NCBI GenBank assembly: GCA_021604665.1
Contig: BQJK01000004.1
Coordinates: forward strand, 124,001-188,000
Origin: Rhodomicrobium sp.
Lineage (GTDB): Bacteria; Pseudomonadota; Alphaproteobacteria; Rhizobiales; HXMU1428-3
Direction of reading: 5' to 3'
DNA length: 64,000 nucleotides
Part shown: positions 9,541 through 18,795 of the stretch, piece by piece
Numbering within the stretch: the first letter of the stretch is position 1
How the letters are laid out: each line of letters opens with the position of its first letter
Position numbers and translations under genes: made by a program
Notes under the pieces: model-generated
What the model saw: only the letters and a program-made list of their open reading frames with translations
Database searches by the model: none
Told to the model about the DNA's origin: nothing

Positions 9541-9865
9541 ATGTGAAGTGCCCTTATTGCGGTCCCTCTGAATATAGTTTCTTTAAATCGAATGAAAAGG
9601 TCTGATTTGTGGCCTTCACAACCAAGTGAAGCAGAAAAGGCGCGATCTAGGGCGCAATTTACCGCCAAATCAAAAAAAATCACCGCCAAGCCGCAACCTT
9701 AGCGTCCGAACTTTGAAAGTGCTGAGAATATTGAAAAGGCCATAAGCTTCATATGACGCTTATAATGAGAGAAGAGAGACAAGCAACCCACAGCGCAATC
9801 AGACGCGCTCATGAACAAATTATCTCTTGAGCACCAGCCGATGACACTATCACCAGCCGCTGGCA
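9541..9865. other. Intergenic region between M16 gene and lipoprotein gene
   Basis: This 325-base stretch holds the presumed promoter of the M16-M16-pgi transcript (minus strand). I see a short direct repeat (accgccaa, around 9661-9690) flanking an A-rich run, but no convincing open reading frame, RNA gene or terminator. Confidence 0.5.
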
Positions 9866-10306
9866 CTATTGTGTGTCGGTCTCTTCTTTGCGGCCAAATG
9901 TGTTGTTGAAGGTGTTAGAGAGCAGAGAAGCGCAATGCTTTGCCTTTTTCTCATCGTAGAATGGACTATACTCATTGCGCCCGATTTCGCGGCAATATTT
10001 CTGCCGTTTAGCTTGCAACGCACTAACCTCGCGCTTGCGGCGCAGCTCAGGGTCATCCGGCCAGCTCATATCCTGGCTGGCAACCGCCCGCTCACCAGGC
10101 GGTGGCAGATCAGCTTTAGGGGGCAACACCAAGGGCGCACGTTGGCCAACTTTCGGGTCAGCTCGGCGCGCTTGCTGGCCAGAAAGACCAACAGCTTCAA
10201 AGACTTTACCTTCAAATTGAACATCACCAGCAGAGCAACCACCAAGAGCGATCGCCCCAGTTAGCAACAGTGCCGCGGTTTTAAAGCGCAATCCGTTAAA
10301 GCTCAT
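9866..10306 (-). CDS. Small lipoprotein, uncharacterised
   Basis: A 146-residue predicted lipoprotein. The N-terminus has a short hydrophobic stretch and a lipobox ending LGGC, so Cys would be lipidated after signal peptidase II cleavage; the signal peptidase II gene itself (lspA) is directly upstream. The rest is charged and proline-containing, with a Cys pair (YCREIG and HCASLL). The ATG at 10306 was chosen because AAGGGG lies 9 bases before it; an ATG at 10330 has no such site. The position between lspA and an M16 pair is a layout I recall for a small conserved protein in Hyphomicrobiales. No function can be assigned. Confidence 0.75.
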   Translation of the reverse strand: MSFNGLRFKTAALLLTGAIALGGCSAGDVQFEGKVFEAVGLSGQQARRADPKVGQRAPLVLPPKADLPPPGERAVASQDMSWPDDPELRRKREVSALQAKRQKYCREIGRNEYSPFYDEKKAKHCASLLSNTFNNTFGRKEETDTQ

Positions 10307-10383
10307 GTTTATATGCCCCTTAGCATCCATAAAATATGAGGATATATGGCCGCTAAGATCCCCTGATTGAATAAAGTTTAGCC

Positions 10384-10917
10384 TTAAGTGTCATTTAAGG
10401 CGTTTTTACGATCACCCCACAACAAGTCATACAACAGACCAGCCGCCCCGGCAACGATCGCCGCATCAGCAAGGTTAAAGATATACCAGTAAAATCCAAA
10501 CGCATGCAGCGAGACAAAGTCTGCAACCGCCCCATAAACCACCCGGTCTATCGCATTGCCCGCCGCACCGCCAATCACTAAGCCAATAGAAACCGCCAGC
10601 AATAAAGAGGTGGACCGCAGCAACCAGATCGTAAAGCCGATAACCGCCACAGCTGAAAACGCAATTAGCAAAATCCGCCCGGTCTGCCCATTATCCGATA
10701 ATAAACCGTATGAGATTCCCGTATTCCACGCCATGGTTAAATCCATGAAGCTGGTAACAGGAAAATTACAGCGAAATGCGGTCGCTTTATTTAACGGATC
10801 GCAGCCATGGCCCGGCCAAAAATGATGAACAACCCAATATTTACTGAGTTGATCAAGCACAAGCGTTAGAAGCGCCAGCACTATACCGGGCATAAAATAA
10901 GATCTATTCTCGCTCAT
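10384..10917 (-). CDS. lspA: Lipoprotein signal peptidase (signal peptidase II)
   Basis: An inner-membrane aspartyl peptidase that removes signal peptides from diacylglyceryl-prolipoproteins. The 177-residue sequence has four hydrophobic helices and both catalytic aspartates, Asp124 in NAIDRVVYG and Asp151 in FNLADAAI. It starts 41 bases after the ileS stop on the same strand; the ileS-lspA order is widespread in bacteria. Confidence 0.95.
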   Translation of the reverse strand: MSENRSYFMPGIVLALLTLVLDQLSKYWVVHHFWPGHGCDPLNKATAFRCNFPVTSFMDLTMAWNTGISYGLLSDNGQTGRILLIAFSAVAVIGFTIWLLRSTSLLLAVSIGLVIGGAAGNAIDRVVYGAVADFVSLHAFGFYWYIFNLADAAIVAGAAGLLYDLLWGDRKNALNDT

Positions 10918-10958
10918 AGCCCCTCAAATTTCCAGCTGGCTCAGCGGTAGGCAGCAGC

Positions 10959-13922
10959 TCACAGCGCTGCATCATATTCCCGCACAGCCGCCGCATCACG
11001 CGCGCTCAGCTCAGGGTAATCAGCATCAGACCCAACATCATTAGTCACCCGCCAGGAGCGCGCACATTTTTGCCCCACAGCCAGCCCCGGCACAACAGCA
11101 ACATGCGCTGTGTCTTCAAGGCGGAACGCCGCCTCAGGCCCAGCGCCAGCTTTCAGCTCAGCCGCACTTGTAATGGCAATCTCAGCCCAATCAAGGCCAG
11201 AGACCGCATCCATCAGATCAGCGTCATCAATATAAATAGTCGGGGCCGCTTCAAGGCTGGAGCCAATACGTTTCTCGCGCCGCTCCACCTCAAGCGCCCC
11301 AGTAACAACACGGCGCACAAGGCGCACTTTTTCCCAGCGCGCTGCAAGCTCATTATCTTGCCAATTGGCCGGCACTTCAGGAAAATCTCTAAGATGGACA
11401 GAGCGCTCAGTATCATTCACCCGCGCTTGCCACACCTCTTCCATAGTAAACACCAGCATTGGTGCAAGCCAGGCCGTTAGCTTATCAAACAACTCATCAA
11501 GCACGGTCAATGAAGCCCGGCGATCAAGAGAAGATTTTGCCTCGCAATAGAGCGTGTCCTTGCGGATATCAAAATAAAAGGCAGAAAGCTCAACCGTGCA
11601 GAAATTAAAAATCACCTGGAACGCCCGCTTGAAATCATAAGCTTCATAAGCCGCCCGCACCTGACTATCCAATTCCGAAACCCGGTGCAACATCACCCGC
11701 TCAAGCTCTGGCATGTCTTTATAGTCAACCCGTTGCGCCTCATCATAATGATGCAGATTGCCAAGGAGGAACCGCAAAGTGTTGCGTAGCTTACGGTAGC
11801 TCTCCACACTGGTTTTAATCATCTCCTGGCCAATGCGCTGGTCATCCTGATAATCGGTGGACATAACCCAAAGCCGTAAAATATCCGCGCCATATTGTTT
11901 GATGATGTCTTGCGGTGCCACAGAATTGCCGGTCGATTTAGACATCTTCTTGCCCTTATCATCCAGCGTGAAACCATGGGTCAACACCGCCTTAAAGGGC
12001 GCGCGCCCTCTTGTGCCGCAGCTTTCTAACAATGAATGCTGGAACCAACCACGATGCTGGTCAGAACCTTCAAGGTAAAGGTCAGCCGGTGAGGAAAGCT
12101 CATCATACCCTTCAAGAACAAACGCATGGGTCGAGCCACTATCAAACCAGACATCAAGAATATCCATCACCTGGGTCCAGTCATCAGGATTATCAACCAA
12201 CCCATCCAGATATTTGGCAGCCGCCCCTTCTTCAAACCAGGCATCTGCCCCGCCCTCAGTGAAAGAGTTTTTAATCCTCTCCATTAATTCATCAGATTTT
12301 GCAAATGCGTCAGAGGGGATAATCTCGCCTGTTTCTTTATGGGTGAAAATAGTGATCGGCACACCCCAGGCCCGCTGGCGCGAGAGCACCCAGTCAGGCC
12401 GGTTCTCAACCATCGCTTTCAAGCGGTTATAACCAGCTGGCGGCACAAATTGAGTATTTTCAATTTCAGCCAAAGCAATCTCCCGGATTGAAGAGCCATT
12501 ATGTTCGCCAGGCACGTCAACACCCTTATCAACAGCCACAAACCATTGCGGTGTCGCCCGGAAAATGACCGGTGCTTTCGAGCGCCAGCTATGGGGGTAT
12601 TGGTGGCGCAACTTACCGCGCGCCATCAGCGCCCCGGCTTTGCCAAGCTCTTCAATCACCCGGTTATTGGCATTGCCAAATTTACCCTTCTGGTTGATCA
12701 CCAGGGCCGGCTCATCGCCGCCAAACAACGGCACATCTCTATGATAATGCCCATCAGCTTCAACCGTCTGCGGCACAGCCTCAATCCCAGCCTCACGGAA
12801 AGCCCGCTGATTAGAGAGATAAAGCCCATAGTCATCAGCGCCGTGGCCCGGCGCAATATGCACAAAACCCGTGCCGGTATCATCGGTCACAAAATCACCC
12901 GCATAAAGCTTAATCGGGAAGTCGTAGCCCTGCCCCCTGAAGGGATGCGCGCATTCCTCAATCTCACTTGGGTCAACATCTGCAACCCGGGAGTAGCTAT
13001 CCACCCGCGCCGCCGCGAAAACCGTCTCGGCCAATGCGTCGGACAGAAGAAACCGCTCACCCTTAACCGCCCAGTTATCCTCAGGCGCGTCTGTTACCTC
13101 ATAAAGCCCATATGAAAGATGCTTGCCATAAGCCACCGCCCGGTTACCGGGGATGGTCCAGGGTGTCGTTGTCCAGATAACAACTTTTGCCCCTTGCAAA
13201 GCTTCGCTTGCTGTCACAACAGGGAATTTTACAAAAATTGTCGGGCTTTCATGCTCTTCATATTCAACTTCAGCTTCTGCCAGCGCGGTTTTCTCAACCA
13301 CCGACCACATCACCGGTTTAAAGCCCTGATAAAGCGAGCCATTCATTGCAAACTTCATCAGCTCGCCTGCAATAATCTTTTCGGCTTCAAAAGTCATGGT
13401 CAGGTAGCTACGCTCCCAATCACCCATCACCCCAAGGCGCTGCATCTCAGCTTTCTGCACACCAACCCATTCGGTGGCAAAGGCCCGGCACTCTGCGCGA
13501 AATTCATTAATCGGCACATCGTCTTTATTCTTGCCTTTTTTGCGGTATTTCTCCTCAACTTTCCACTCAATCGGCAAACCATGACAATCCCACCCATGAA
13601 TATAGGGGCTGTCAAAGCCCAGCATTGAGCGCGAGCGCATCACCACATCTTTCAAGGTTTTATTCAGCGCATGGCCAATATGGATATTACCATTGGCATA
13701 GGGCGGACCATCATGGAGAATAAACGTCTCCCGGCCGGCGCTTTTCTCTCTTAATTTCGCGTAAAGGTCGATGCGGTCCCATTCCTCAAGGAAATTAGGC
13801 TCACGATGCGGCAAACCTGCCTTCATCGGAAACGATGTCACCGGCAAAAACAGCGTCTCCCGCCAGTCACGTGCTTCAGCCGAATTTGACTTTGAATTAT
13901 CGACCGTTTTGCTATCGGACAT
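10959..13922 (-). CDS. ileS: Isoleucyl-tRNA synthetase
   Basis: Class I aminoacyl-tRNA synthetase charging tRNA-Ile, with an editing domain against valine. The 987-residue protein shows the HIGH signature (NGNIHIGHALNK, near residue 80), the CP1 editing insertion, the KMSKS loop (GKKMSKSTGN, near 615) and an anticodon-binding C-terminal part. The C-terminus lacks an obvious zinc-binding cysteine cluster. AAGG lies 9 bases before the ATG. The upstream 250-base gap from ribF carries an inverted repeat noted separately, and no T-box is visible. Confidence 0.97.
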   Translation of the reverse strand: MSDSKTVDNSKSNSAEARDWRETLFLPVTSFPMKAGLPHREPNFLEEWDRIDLYAKLREKSAGRETFILHDGPPYANGNIHIGHALNKTLKDVVMRSRSMLGFDSPYIHGWDCHGLPIEWKVEEKYRKKGKNKDDVPINEFRAECRAFATEWVGVQKAEMQRLGVMGDWERSYLTMTFEAEKIIAGELMKFAMNGSLYQGFKPVMWSVVEKTALAEAEVEYEEHESPTIFVKFPVVTASEALQGAKVVIWTTTPWTIPGNRAVAYGKHLSYGLYEVTDAPEDNWAVKGERFLLSDALAETVFAAARVDSYSRVADVDPSEIEECAHPFRGQGYDFPIKLYAGDFVTDDTGTGFVHIAPGHGADDYGLYLSNQRAFREAGIEAVPQTVEADGHYHRDVPLFGGDEPALVINQKGKFGNANNRVIEELGKAGALMARGKLRHQYPHSWRSKAPVIFRATPQWFVAVDKGVDVPGEHNGSSIREIALAEIENTQFVPPAGYNRLKAMVENRPDWVLSRQRAWGVPITIFTHKETGEIIPSDAFAKSDELMERIKNSFTEGGADAWFEEGAAAKYLDGLVDNPDDWTQVMDILDVWFDSGSTHAFVLEGYDELSSPADLYLEGSDQHRGWFQHSLLESCGTRGRAPFKAVLTHGFTLDDKGKKMSKSTGNSVAPQDIIKQYGADILRLWVMSTDYQDDQRIGQEMIKTSVESYRKLRNTLRFLLGNLHHYDEAQRVDYKDMPELERVMLHRVSELDSQVRAAYEAYDFKRAFQVIFNFCTVELSAFYFDIRKDTLYCEAKSSLDRRASLTVLDELFDKLTAWLAPMLVFTMEEVWQARVNDTERSVHLRDFPEVPANWQDNELAARWEKVRLVRRVVTGALEVERREKRIGSSLEAAPTIYIDDADLMDAVSGLDWAEIAITSAAELKAGAGPEAAFRLEDTAHVAVVPGLAVGQKCARSWRVTNDVGSDADYPELSARDAAAVREYDAAL

Positions 13923-14037
13923 TAGATCAGACCTTCACATTTCTCTAGAGAGGGGGCATTTGCTGGTGGCTTACCCTTGAGGCACGCCGCAACTGCCGCA
14001 AAGAGCTGAAATAACATCAGCTCAATCACCGCAAAAC

Positions 14038-14097
14038 CCGTTAAAGTTTGGCTTAGGTTCTTTCATTTGAGAATATCCCTGTCAAGGGCTTTAACGG
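14038..14097. repeat. Nested inverted repeat upstream of ileS
   Basis: A perfect 9-base inverted repeat (ccgttaaag at 14038-14046, ctttaacgg at 14089-14097) encloses a smaller hairpin, ccct-gtca-aggg, at 14077-14088. It lies about 115-175 bases upstream of the ileS start. On the minus strand a TTGACA hexamer falls inside the structure. It may be a terminator for ribF, an operator or a leader structure; there is no long T tract. Confidence 0.4.
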
Positions 14098-14171
14098 CGC
14101 GTTAACCGCTCTAAACGAGCCTGATGCACACCGGCTCCTAAAAGCTGATTGCCGCCGTAACAGAGCAAATA

Positions 14172-15146
14172 TCAGGCGCCCCCAGCCTGCAGCGCCTCAG
14201 CATCAAGAATTTTCAATACTGCCCGGCAATCAGCGTCCATCTGCTCAGACAACGCCTCTGCATTGGTGAACTTCATATCACCGCGAACATAATCCACAAA
14301 TTCAACAGATATTTCCCGGTCATAGAGGTTACCCTCAAAGTCAAACAGAAACACTTCAAGCACCGGGGCATCATTGTCAAAGCTTGGCCGTTTGCCATAA
14401 TAGGCGGCGGCCTTATAGCGCGCCTCACCAACATGCACAAAGGCTGCATAAATACCATGATGCAAATGGCACCCTGGCGGCAAGTCAATATTCGCCGTGG
14501 GGAAGCCAAGCCCCTCACCGCGCCCAGCACCACTTTTCACAACACCAGCTACCTGCCAGTTCCGGCCCAAAATCTCAGCAGCCCGGCGCACCTGCCCCTC
14601 TTCCAACGCATCCCTAACACCGGTAGAAGAAAAAATCAGCCCGCCTTCGCCAGTCGGGCTTACAACCGTCACACCAAAGCCAAAGCGCTCCCCAAGCTGG
14701 CGCATCACCTCCGGGTTGCCGCCCCGCTTAGCGCCGAAGAAAAAGTCATACCCAATCACCACATGAGAAACCCTAAACCCCTCAACAAGCACATCCCTGA
14801 CAAACTCTTCGGCAGGCATTTGTGATAACGCCGCATCAAATGTCTGCTCCAAAGCAAAATCCAGCCCCAGCGCTTCAAACTGGGCCCGTTTCTGCTCTCT
14901 ATTCGTCAGCATGAACAAAGGAGTGTCAGGAGAAAAAAACTGGCGCGGGTGCGGATGAAAATACATTACCCCCGCAGCAGCCGGCTTATGAGACCCCGCC
15001 TCAGCAGGTTGTGTGTCTACGGCTATTTGCCTCGCATGAGATAATACGGCTTGATGCCCCAAATGCACGCCATCAAAATTCCCAATCGCCACAACAGCAC
15101 CAAACAGAGTTTCAGGCACATCTTTATAGCTGGTCAGAAATTTCAT
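14172..15146 (-). CDS. ribF: Bifunctional riboflavin kinase/FAD synthetase
   Basis: Converts riboflavin to FMN and then FAD. The N-terminal nucleotidyltransferase half carries FDGVHLGHQAVL near residues 24-35 (HxGH-type ATP site). The C-terminal kinase half carries the riboflavin kinase signature GLGFPTANI near 212-220. Length (324 residues) is standard. It lies upstream of ileS on the same strand; the order ribF-ileS-lspA is common in proteobacteria. Confidence 0.95.
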   Translation of the reverse strand: MKFLTSYKDVPETLFGAVVAIGNFDGVHLGHQAVLSHARQIAVDTQPAEAGSHKPAAAGVMYFHPHPRQFFSPDTPLFMLTNREQKRAQFEALGLDFALEQTFDAALSQMPAEEFVRDVLVEGFRVSHVVIGYDFFFGAKRGGNPEVMRQLGERFGFGVTVVSPTGEGGLIFSSTGVRDALEEGQVRRAAEILGRNWQVAGVVKSGAGRGEGLGFPTANIDLPPGCHLHHGIYAAFVHVGEARYKAAAYYGKRPSFDNDAPVLEVFLFDFEGNLYDREISVEFVDYVRGDMKFTNAEALSEQMDADCRAVLKILDAEALQAGGA

Positions 15147-15409
15147 AAGCCCTACATCGCCTCTTTAATAAGCTAGTTCGCTTGCCCGCAACCGAGCCTG
15201 CGCCTACTCCATATCATAAAACAACCAGCGAAGGCATCTCGCCCATAGATTTAATCCAGGGTGAATATCAAAGCGTCATTAAGTTTAGAAAATAAGCGCA
15301 GACAAAACAGCTCTAAGAATTACGGCACAAAGAATTAAAGAACAGCAGAACATCTATATTGAGTAAGACAACAGAATTAGCATAGCGGCATTAATTGCCC
15401 CAACACCAA

Positions 15410-15850
15410 TTAGGTTTGATCTCTGCTCGGCACCATCATCACAGCTTCGCCCTGCAACACGGTACGATTGCGCACTTTCGCATAGCAACTGAGCACAACA
15501 ACCCGGCGGTGAAAATTGATTTTCTCAACTTTAACACCAGCCAACACCACATCACCAATGCGAACAGGCGCCCTGAAAACCAAATCCTGGTGCAGATAAA
15601 TACTGCCCTCACCAGGCAATTTGGTACCAAGTATAGTCGAAAGAAAACTGGCGGTAAGAAGACCATGTGCAATCCGCCCTTTAAAGCGGGTTGTCTTGGC
15701 ATATTCCTCATCCAGATGCACAGGGTTCGTATCACCTGAAACTTCAGCAAATGCCACAATCAGCGCTTCTGTAACTTCGCGCTCATATGTGGCTTCCATG
15801 CCAACCTCAAGATCTTCAATGAGATAACCACCCGTCAGCGGGTTTATCAT
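15410..15850 (-). CDS. MaoC-like (R)-specific enoyl-CoA hydratase
   Basis: A 146-residue single hot-dog-fold hydratase that adds water to trans-2-enoyl-CoA to give (R)-3-hydroxyacyl-CoA. The catalytic Asp/His dyad motif is in DTNPVHLDEEYA, and the RIAHGLLTASF helix that follows is characteristic of PhaJ/MaoC proteins. GGGAG lies 6 bases before the ATG. Such enzymes link beta-oxidation to polyhydroxyalkanoate synthesis. It is too short to be the mesaconyl-CoA hydratase of the ethylmalonyl-CoA pathway, although that pathway is represented elsewhere in the window. Confidence 0.88.
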   Translation of the reverse strand: MINPLTGGYLIEDLEVGMEATYEREVTEALIVAFAEVSGDTNPVHLDEEYAKTTRFKGRIAHGLLTASFLSTILGTKLPGEGSIYLHQDLVFRAPVRIGDVVLAGVKVEKINFHRRVVVLSCYAKVRNRTVLQGEAVMMVPSRDQT

Positions 15851-16322
15851 AAAATTCTCCCAATTTGATTTGGCGCACCCTATGCAGATATCTGGAAGAG
15901 CAGCAACCCTAATTTATGCATCAGCTTGTAGACGGAACCAGTTTAAGCCTCACCAGCTTAAAAACCACTAAGTCTGCCTTCAGATATATATTTTATAAAA
16001 ACTTAGCAACAGGACAAAAGTTTACGCATTTACCATACAAACCCCGCAAGAGGCGGTATTATAGTGTGTTTAAGCAGTATAAAACAGGTAAACTCAACGT
16101 TTTATACGCTGCACGATCAATACGAATTGCACTCTAAGATCTAAAATTCTTTCACCAACTCAATTCCATTAACTTTATTTTTAAACCCTGCAGCTATGGT
16201 GAAACTCGAATTTGGGGATGAAACGGTTGTCACGTTCATCCTTGTGGTAAACATCCGGCCCCTTTGGGTCGTTATGCGTAATTTGCAGAGACACTGCAAA
16301 TTCAGGGGAAATGGAGAGCGTT
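15851..16322. other. Intergenic region upstream of cheY
   Basis: A 472-base region divergent between the MaoC gene and cheY. A 73-codon open frame at 15916-16137 has no recognisable family, no good ribosome binding site and looks like chance. AT-rich runs (ttaactttatttttaaa near 16168) could hold the cheY promoter. No RNA gene is seen. Confidence 0.4.
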
Positions 16323-16706
16323 ATGGCAATTGATCTTCAAATGCCAGTTCTGGTGGTCGATGACTATAAAACCATGATCAGGATCATTCGGAACCTTCTA
16401 AAGCAACTCGGCTTTACAGACATTGATGATGCAGCAGATGGCACAGAAGCGCTAGAGAAAATGCGCCAACGGCCATACGGTTTGATCATCTCAGACTGGA
16501 ATATGGAACCGATGACAGGATACGAACTTCTGAAAGAAGTTCGCTCAGATGAAAAACTGCTGAAGACACCATTTATTATGGTCACAGCAGAATCTAAAAC
16601 TGAGAATGTGATCGCAGCGAAAAAGGCCGGTGTTAATAACTACATCGTGAAGCCATTTAACGCCGCGACACTTAGTGCAAAAATTAACGCAGTGTTTGGC
16701 GTTTAA
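16323..16706 (+). CDS. cheY: Chemotaxis response regulator CheY
   Basis: A 127-residue stand-alone receiver domain that, when phosphorylated, binds the flagellar switch. Acidic pocket residues Asp13/Asp14 and phospho-acceptor Asp58 (SDWNM) are present, as are the switch Thr in MVTAES and the Lys in VKPFN. The ATG at 16323 was chosen because GGAG lies 6 bases upstream; an ATG at 16311 would add four residues. It is followed 81 bases later by cheZ on the same strand. No kinase, receptor or methylation genes are here, so the signal must come from another locus. Confidence 0.92.
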   Translation: MAIDLQMPVLVVDDYKTMIRIIRNLLKQLGFTDIDDAADGTEALEKMRQRPYGLIISDWNMEPMTGYELLKEVRSDEKLLKTPFIMVTAESKTENVIAAKKAGVNNYIVKPFNAATLSAKINAVFGV

Positions 16707-16787
16707 TAATAAAGAGCTGGAATAGAGGCACCCCCTCTACTCCGCTCACACATCTTGCAAAAGTATTTGCGTAGCAGGAGATAAAAA

Positions 16788-17483
16788 ATGGCCATTGCCA
16801 CCAACGCCGCAGCTGCGTGCTTAAGCCCTGATTCCATTTCAGAACCCAATAGTTCAGAAAAGCAGGTTTCACCTCACCAAACCATGAGCGCTGAAGCGGC
16901 TGAAAATTTTTCACTGGCAGAAGTGCTTCACCTCGCACACAGCTCAGTAAAAACCCTCAAAGATTTTCTTGATAAGCTTGAAACCTCAGTCGGTGATGAC
17001 TTCCATCAGATAATGGATCGCATCAGTCAGACAAGAGAAGACATCAAACAGCTGAATACCAAAGACAATGACATCTGCCCCATTATGGACGCTGAGAACG
17101 AGCTGAAGCTTGTTGTCAAAGCCACAGAAGATGCCACCCACCGCATCATGGAAGCAGCCGAAACCATCATGACAGCTGACGCAAACGACCCGGCAAGCTA
17201 TCACCGCACAGTTGAACAAAATGTAATGGACATTTTCGAGGCTTGCTCATTCCAGGATATAACAGGTCAGCGCATCAACCGGGTTGTTGAAACTCTGGAT
17301 TTCGTAGATTACCGCATCCATAAAATCGCATCCTTTCTCGGTTTGGAAAATTCCAGCCAAAGCCGCGAATTTGATGAAGCTGCTTTTTATGAAAAATTGA
17401 AACGCAAAGATGCCCTCATCCTGCACGGCCCTCAAGACAAAGCTGATGCTGTCAGCCAATCAGATATTGACGATCTCTTTTAA
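16788..17483 (+). CDS. cheZ: CheY-P phosphatase CheZ
   Basis: A 231-residue mostly helical protein that dephosphorylates CheY-P. The phosphatase active-site motif is in EACSFQDITGQRINRVVE, with Asp157 and Gln161 at the D-xxx-Q spacing of E. coli CheZ Asp143/Gln147. The C-terminus is a flexible linker ending SQSDIDDLF, matching the CheY-binding C-terminal peptide of CheZ and resembling the FliM N-terminal docking peptide. AGGAG lies 7 bases before the ATG. It probably shares a transcript with cheY, ending at the terminator at 17555-17582. Many alphaproteobacteria lack a classical CheZ and use phosphate sinks instead, so its presence is informative. Confidence 0.88.
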   Translation: MAIATNAAAACLSPDSISEPNSSEKQVSPHQTMSAEAAENFSLAEVLHLAHSSVKTLKDFLDKLETSVGDDFHQIMDRISQTREDIKQLNTKDNDICPIMDAENELKLVVKATEDATHRIMEAAETIMTADANDPASYHRTVEQNVMDIFEACSFQDITGQRINRVVETLDFVDYRIHKIASFLGLENSSQSREFDEAAFYEKLKRKDALILHGPQDKADAVSQSDIDDLF

Positions 17484-17554
17484 GCTTATTTTTAAAGTTT
17501 TTTTAATGGCAATTGTCCCCCAATGCCATTCTCCACTGACCTGACATCAGTGAC

Positions 17555-17582
17555 AAAAAACCGGCCAGAAGGCCGGTTTTTT
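17555..17582. terminator. Bidirectional intrinsic terminator after cheZ
   Basis: Perfect stem ccggcc (17561-17566) and ggccgg (17571-17576) with an agaa loop, flanked by an A run and a T run, so it can terminate cheZ on the plus strand and the HAD gene on the minus strand. The two genes converge here. Confidence 0.88.
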
Positions 17583-17629
17583 AATATCTGGAGTTCCCTG
17601 TTGCATCTCAACATTTATGCGCCACCTAT

Positions 17630-18505
17630 TTACCATCTCAATGCTTGCATGGCTGCAACCGGCTGGCCATCGGCGCCAGCAAACAACTCTTCAAGCTTCG
17701 AAGCATCAAGGTCCGCCCCAACATGCAAGCCGCTGGCAATAAAAAGCGCATCAAACCCCGCCTTAAAAGCCCCCGGCATATCCGTCTTCACCCCATCACC
17801 AATGCAAAGCACAGCGCTGCGATCAAGCGGAGCAAGCTCCCGGCATTCGCGCAGGTCATTCAACCTCGCCATAGCCAATTCATAAATTGGCGCATAAGGC
17901 TTACCCGCATAAAGCACTTCACCGCCAAGCTGTTTATAAAGTTCCGCCACAGCACCAGCGCAATAAACCAACCGCGCCCCCCGCTCCACCATCAAATCAG
18001 GGTTCGCGCAAATCATCGGCAAAGAACGCTCAACAGCCTTCATTAAAAACGTCCGGTAATCCTCTGGCCCCTCAGTTTCATCATCCAGCAAACCTGTAAG
18101 AAACAACACTTCAGCGTCATCAAATGGCACCGGCTTAAGCTTCGCCGCTTCAACCATTGGTTTATCGCGCAATGGCCCGATATGATGGATGCCTCGCCCC
18201 TCAAACTGCGAGAGCAAATGCAGCGACACATCACCAGATGAAACAATGGCGTCATAGCAATCATCAGGCACCCCAAACTCTTCAAGCTGCTCAGCAACAG
18301 AAAAAGCCGGGCGCGGCGCATTGGTGATCAAGATCACCTGACCGCCAGTCCCGCGCGAGCCGCCCTCATGTTGAAACCGGCGGCAGGTCACAATCGCCTC
18401 TTCAAAGGCATCCAACCCGTTATGCATCACCCCCCAAATGTCACAAAACAAAGCCTCATAACGCCCCTGAGCGAAAGACGAAAGTGATGAAATTAAACAA
18501 GACAT
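17630..18505 (-). CDS. HAD superfamily hydrolase, NagD-like class IIA (TIGR01459 type)
   Basis: A 291-residue haloacid dehalogenase-fold phosphatase. Motif I is atypical, LFCDIWGVMHNG (D-x-W rather than D-x-D), which is what I recall for the TIGR01459 subgroup found in rhizobia. Motif II is in LITNAPRP and motif III/IV in CIGDGVKTDMPGA. The start was set at the ATG at 18505; an in-frame TTG at 18532 is less likely. The substrate is unknown. The replaced motif I acid/base Asp leaves phosphatase activity in doubt. Confidence 0.83.
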   Translation of the reverse strand: MSCLISSLSSFAQGRYEALFCDIWGVMHNGLDAFEEAIVTCRRFQHEGGSRGTGGQVILITNAPRPAFSVAEQLEEFGVPDDCYDAIVSSGDVSLHLLSQFEGRGIHHIGPLRDKPMVEAAKLKPVPFDDAEVLFLTGLLDDETEGPEDYRTFLMKAVERSLPMICANPDLMVERGARLVYCAGAVAELYKQLGGEVLYAGKPYAPIYELAMARLNDLRECRELAPLDRSAVLCIGDGVKTDMPGAFKAGFDALFIASGLHVGADLDASKLEELFAGADGQPVAAMQALRW

Positions 18506-18679
18506 AGACACACCCAAAGTTGGAAACTGCAAAAATTAAATGACAAGAGTAAAATGGGGAAACTACTGGCTGTAGGAGAAATAGCAATCAGCAATATTTG
18601 GGAGGGGTAGTTTTAAGAAACACGCGGCTCTGGAGGGGAAGCGATCAAGCCATCGGAGTTAGCGCCGAGATGAGCAAAT

Positions 18680-18724
18680 GCCAGAAATGTTAAGGCCAGA
18701 AACGTTAAGGCCAGAAACATTTAG
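18680..18724. repeat. Three 15-base tandem repeats
   Basis: Units gccagaaatgttaag (18680-18694), gccagaaacgttaag (18695-18709) and gccagaaacatttag (18710-18724) lie in the 290-base gap between the HAD gene start and the end of the EAL gene. They are followed by a weaker fourth echo (tagagaaacgtgaaa). The array sits about 175-220 bases upstream of the HAD start, on the minus strand. Confidence 0.75.
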
Positions 18725-18795
18725 TAGAGAAACGTGAAAGCCAAAGCCGTTCTAGACTAAACCGAAAGACAAGACACTTAAACAAGCACGGGGGG

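Noticed and set aside
15916..16137. 73-codon open frame upstream of cheY
   Set aside because: No ribosome binding site, basic and low-complexity composition, no family recognised and it lies in a promoter region.
16165..16185. CtrA-like TTAA half-sites upstream of cheY
   Set aside because: Two TTAA elements are separated by 8 bases, not the 7 of the CtrA consensus; the same 8-base spacing occurs near 24540 and is probably AT-rich chance.
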